Notes under the pieces: model-generated
The model's database searches: none
Seen by the model: only the letters and a program-made list of their open reading frames with translations
Told to the model about the DNA's origin: nothing
Shown: positions 15,023 through 17,391 of the stretch, piece by piece
Position numbering within the stretch: position 1 is the stretch's first letter
Layout: each line of letters begins with the position of its first letter
From: an uncultured Bacillus sp.
GTDB lineage: Bacteria > Bacillota > Bacilli > Bacillales > Cytobacillaceae
Direction of reading: 5' to 3'
Assembly: GCA_937894355.1 (NCBI GenBank)
Contig: CALCRD010000507.1
Span: forward strand, 1 to 17,391
Length of the DNA: 17,391 nt
Program-made: the position numbers and the translations under genes

Positions 15023-15045
15023 CAGGAAGAGAGGGGTAAAAAAGA

Positions 15046-17169
15046 ATGGAACAAGAAAAGCGTGTCTTTTCCATAGATTGGGCAGGCCGTAAATTATCGG
15101 TTGAAGTTGGCCAGTTAGCAAAACAGGCAAATGGAGCTGCACTAATCCGTTATGGAGATACAGTAGTATTAAGCACAGCAACAGCATCAAAAGAACCAAA
15201 ACCATTGGATTTCTTTCCTCTAACCGTGAACTATGAGGAACGTTTATATGCGGTTGGTAAAATCCCTGGAGGTTTTATTAAACGTGAGGGTCGTCCAAGC
15301 GAAAAAGCTATATTAGCGAGCCGTTTAATTGACCGCCCAATTCGTCCATTATTTGCTGATGGTTTCCGCAATGATGTTCAAGTTGTTAGTATTGTTATGA
15401 GTGTGGATCAAGATTGTTCATCTGAAATGGCAGCAATGTTCGGTTCTTCACTTGCATTATGTGTATCCGATATTCCATTTGAAGGCCCAATTGCTGGAGT
15501 TATCGTCGGTCGTGTGAATGGCGAGTTTGTTACTAACCCAACAGTTGACCAAGCTGAAAAAAGCGATATGCATTTATCAGTTGCCGGAACAAAATATGCG
15601 ATTAACATGGTAGAAGCTGGTGCCAACGAGGTTCCCGAAGAAGTGATGCTTGAAGCGATTATGTACGGTCATGAGGAAATTAAACGTTTGATCGCTTTCC
15701 AAGAGGAAATCGCTGCTGAAATGGGCAAAGAGAAACGAGTCATTCCTCTATTTGAACTAGATCAAGAACTTGAAACTGAAATTCGCGGGCTTTGTGAAGC
15801 AGAAATGATTCCTGCTATCCAAGTTCAAGAAAAACATGCTCGTGAAGCAGCAATTAAGGTTGTAAAGGATCAAGTTTTGGCTAAGTTTGAAGCAGAAGCA
15901 GCAGATGCAGACAAGCTTAAACAAGTGAAACAAATTCTTGATAAAATGGTAAAAGGCGAGGTTCGTCGTTTAATTACAGTTGAAAAGGTTCGTCCAGATG
16001 GTCGTAATCCAGATGAAATTAGACCTCTTTCTTCAGAAGTTGCTATTTTACCACGTACTCACGGATCTGGATTGTTTACACGTGGACAAACTCAAGCGCT
16101 TAGCATTTGTACATTAGGTGCAATGGGTGACGTTCAAATATTAGATGGACTAGGTCTTGAAGAAGAAAAACGATTTATGCACCATTATAACTTCCCTAAT
16201 TTCAGTGTTGGTGAAACTGGACCAATGCGTGGACCAGGACGCCGTGAAATCGGCCATGGTGCTTTAGGTGAACGTGCATTAGAACCAATTATTCCTAACG
16301 ATAAAGATTTCCCATATACCATCCGTCTTGTTTCAGAAGTATTAGAATCAAATGGTTCAACTTCACAAGCAAGTATTTGCGCAAGTACGCTGGCGATGAT
16401 GGATGCAGGGGTGCCAATTAAAGCACCAGTAGCTGGTATTGCCATGGGTCTTGTAAAGTCTGGCGAGCACTACACAATTTTAACTGATATCCAAGGTATG
16501 GAAGATCATTTAGGTGATATGGACTTTAAAGTTGCTGGAACAGCTAAAGGTGTAACAGCACTACAAATGGATATTAAAATAGATGGTCTATCTCGTGAGA
16601 TTTTAGAAGAAGCCCTACAACAAGCTAAAAAAGGCCGGATGCATATTTTAGAGTCTATGTTAAGAACGCTTAATAAGCCTAAAGAAGAACTATCTCAATA
16701 TGCTCCAAAAATCTTAACTATGGCCATTAATCCGGATAAAATCCGTGATGTTATCGGACCAAGTGGAAAACAAATCAACAAAATTATTGAAGAGACTGGC
16801 GTAAAAATTGATATCGAGCAAGATGGTACAGTTTTCATTTCTTCAATCAATCAAGAAATGAACCAAAAAGCGAAGAAAATTATCGAAGATATCGTTCGCG
16901 AAGTTAAAGTAGGCGAAATGTATCTAGGTAAAGTAAAGCGCATTGAAAAATTTGGTTGTTTTGTTGAAGTCTTCACTGGAAAAGATGGACTTGTTCATAT
17001 TTCTGAGCTTGCCGAAGAGCGTATTGGCAAAGTTGAAGATGTTGTAGCTATTGGTGATGAGATTCTTGTTAAAGTTACCGAAATTGATAAACAAGGCCGT
17101 GTAAATTTATCAAGAAAAGTTGTTCTCAAAGAACAACGTGAACAAAAAGAACAAGCTGAAAAAAAATAG
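15046..17169 (+). CDS. pnp: Polyribonucleotide nucleotidyltransferase (PNPase)
   Basis: PNPase degrades RNA 3' to 5' by phosphorolysis, releasing nucleoside diphosphates, and can run in reverse to add tails; it forms a trimer and is the main 3' exonuclease of Bacillus mRNA decay. The 707 residues fit the family (about 700-710). Order: first RNase PH domain (about 10-140, with GGFIKREGRPSEKAILASRL), helical linker, second RNase PH domain (about 310-540) with the active-site residues D487, D493 and K495 in EDHLGDMDFKVAG, KH domain with GPSG at 571-574, and S1 domain about 622-691 (GKVKRIEKFGCFVEV, GLVHISELAEERI). A short charged tail (KEQREQKEQAEKK) ends it. ATG 15046 has AGAGAGGGG at 15028-15036. 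Nothing is missing. Confidence 0.98.
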   Translation: MEQEKRVFSIDWAGRKLSVEVGQLAKQANGAALIRYGDTVVLSTATASKEPKPLDFFPLTVNYEERLYAVGKIPGGFIKREGRPSEKAILASRLIDRPIRPLFADGFRNDVQVVSIVMSVDQDCSSEMAAMFGSSLALCVSDIPFEGPIAGVIVGRVNGEFVTNPTVDQAEKSDMHLSVAGTKYAINMVEAGANEVPEEVMLEAIMYGHEEIKRLIAFQEEIAAEMGKEKRVIPLFELDQELETEIRGLCEAEMIPAIQVQEKHAREAAIKVVKDQVLAKFEAEAADADKLKQVKQILDKMVKGEVRRLITVEKVRPDGRNPDEIRPLSSEVAILPRTHGSGLFTRGQTQALSICTLGAMGDVQILDGLGLEEEKRFMHHYNFPNFSVGETGPMRGPGRREIGHGALGERALEPIIPNDKDFPYTIRLVSEVLESNGSTSQASICASTLAMMDAGVPIKAPVAGIAMGLVKSGEHYTILTDIQGMEDHLGDMDFKVAGTAKGVTALQMDIKIDGLSREILEEALQQAKKGRMHILESMLRTLNKPKEELSQYAPKILTMAINPDKIRDVIGPSGKQINKIIEETGVKIDIEQDGTVFISSINQEMNQKAKKIIEDIVREVKVGEMYLGKVKRIEKFGCFVEVFTGKDGLVHISELAEERIGKVEDVVAIGDEILVKVTEIDKQGRVNLSRKVVLKEQREQKEQAEKK

Positions 17170-17180
17170 TAAAAATATAA

Positions 17181-17206
17181 AAGTCAGGCTACCCTGGCTT
17201 TTTTTT
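17181..17206 (+). terminator. Rho-independent terminator after pnp
   Basis: The stem AAGTCAGG (17181-17188) and CCTGGCTT (17193-17200), with one G-U pair and the loop CTAC, followed by six T. It begins 12 bases after the pnp stop. Confidence 0.93.
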
Positions 17207-17391
17207 GTCCGTTAAGCGTAAAGTTTTCAGTTTGGAATAGTGTTAAGCGCAAGGTTCCTTCTCAACTAGTCGACAAAAAGTTGCTGATTTCTTCACCTGG
17301 AATCATGGGGAACCGCTCATATCGGTTGGGTGGTTAGATTAAGCACCAGATTTAATAAATAGACGGAGGGATTCCGCTTAATTGGTGATTA
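17207..17391. repeat. Geneless end of the window with short direct and inverted repeats
   Basis: GTTAAGCG occurs twice, at 17211 and 17242, each followed by a similar AAAGTT/AAGGTT stretch. AACCG (17311-17315) pairs with CGGTT (17323-17327), flanked by CACC and GGTG. TTAAGC (17339-17344) pairs with GCTTAA (17376-17381), and CACCA (17344-17348) matches TGGTG (17383-17387), enclosing AATAAATAGACGGAGGGATT. The last part resembles the edge of a dispersed Bacillus repeat (CCGTCTATTTATT on the other strand) but is cut by the window end. No coding frame was recognised. Confidence 0.35.

Larger units (their letters stand above)
14755..15045 (+). promoter_or_regulatory. A/T-rich upstream region of pnp; promoter position uncertain
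   Basis: This geneless stretch between the rpsO terminator and pnp contains two perfect TATAAT hexamers (14766-14771 and 14777-14782). The second has only a weak TTATAT 17 bases upstream. Further CATAAT boxes occur near 14850 and 14890, none with a good -35. A repeat fragment lies at 14900-14955 and a hairpin at 15000-15022. If transcription began near 14790, the pnp leader would be over 250 bases. No open frame with coding character was seen. Confidence 0.3.

Overview
The window is a low-GC Bacillota segment, very probably from a Bacillaceae member (Bacillus, Neobacillus or Cytobacillus type). The evidence is a Gram-positive PolC-type DNA polymerase III, strong AGGAGGTGA-like ribosome binding sites, TTG and GTG start codons, protein sequences that closely match my memory of the Bacillus subtilis homologues, and intergenic repeats resembling dispersed elements I know from Bacillus genomes. 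All 13 confident genes are on the + strand, in the classical order proS - polC - rimP - nusA - rnpM(ylxR) - rplGA(ylxQ) - infB - ylxP - rbfA - truB - ribF(ribC) - rpsO - pnp. I see no frameshift, truncation or foreign gene.

Layout. 1-62 is the tail of an intergenic region with a small hairpin. 63-1766 is proS. 1767-2074 holds a degenerate dispersed repeat, a palindromic terminator and an extended -10 promoter for polC. polC (2075-6394) most likely starts at a TTG with a good ribosome binding site, not at the upstream ATG of the longest open frame. 6395-6629 holds a good sigma-A promoter, then a leader with a terminator-like hairpin and a competing hairpin ahead of rimP. 6630-12150 is the rimP-nusA-rnpM-rplGA-infB-ylxP-rbfA operon, closed by a strong terminator at 12181-12215. 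A second copy of the dispersed repeat follows, then truB-ribF (12427-14331). rpsO (14451-14720) has a candidate promoter, a structured leader and its own terminator. A 325-base gap with a fragment of a second repeat family leads to pnp (15046-17169), which has a clean terminator. The last 185 bases hold short direct and inverted repeats and no gene.

How the genes work together. This is the information-processing core: tRNA charging (ProS), replication (PolC), 30S assembly (RimP, RbfA), transcription elongation and termination (NusA), RNA-binding factors (RnpM, RplGA), initiation (InfB), tRNA pseudouridylation (TruB), ribosomal protein S15 and RNA decay (PNPase). RibF makes FMN and FAD and is the metabolic outlier, though it customarily sits beside truB.

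I found no undescribed system. The points most worth a second look are regulatory or structural: a putative attenuator ahead of rimP-nusA, an expanded tandem repeat coding for the InfB linker, a structured rpsO leader, and several degenerate dispersed repeats at operon boundaries.
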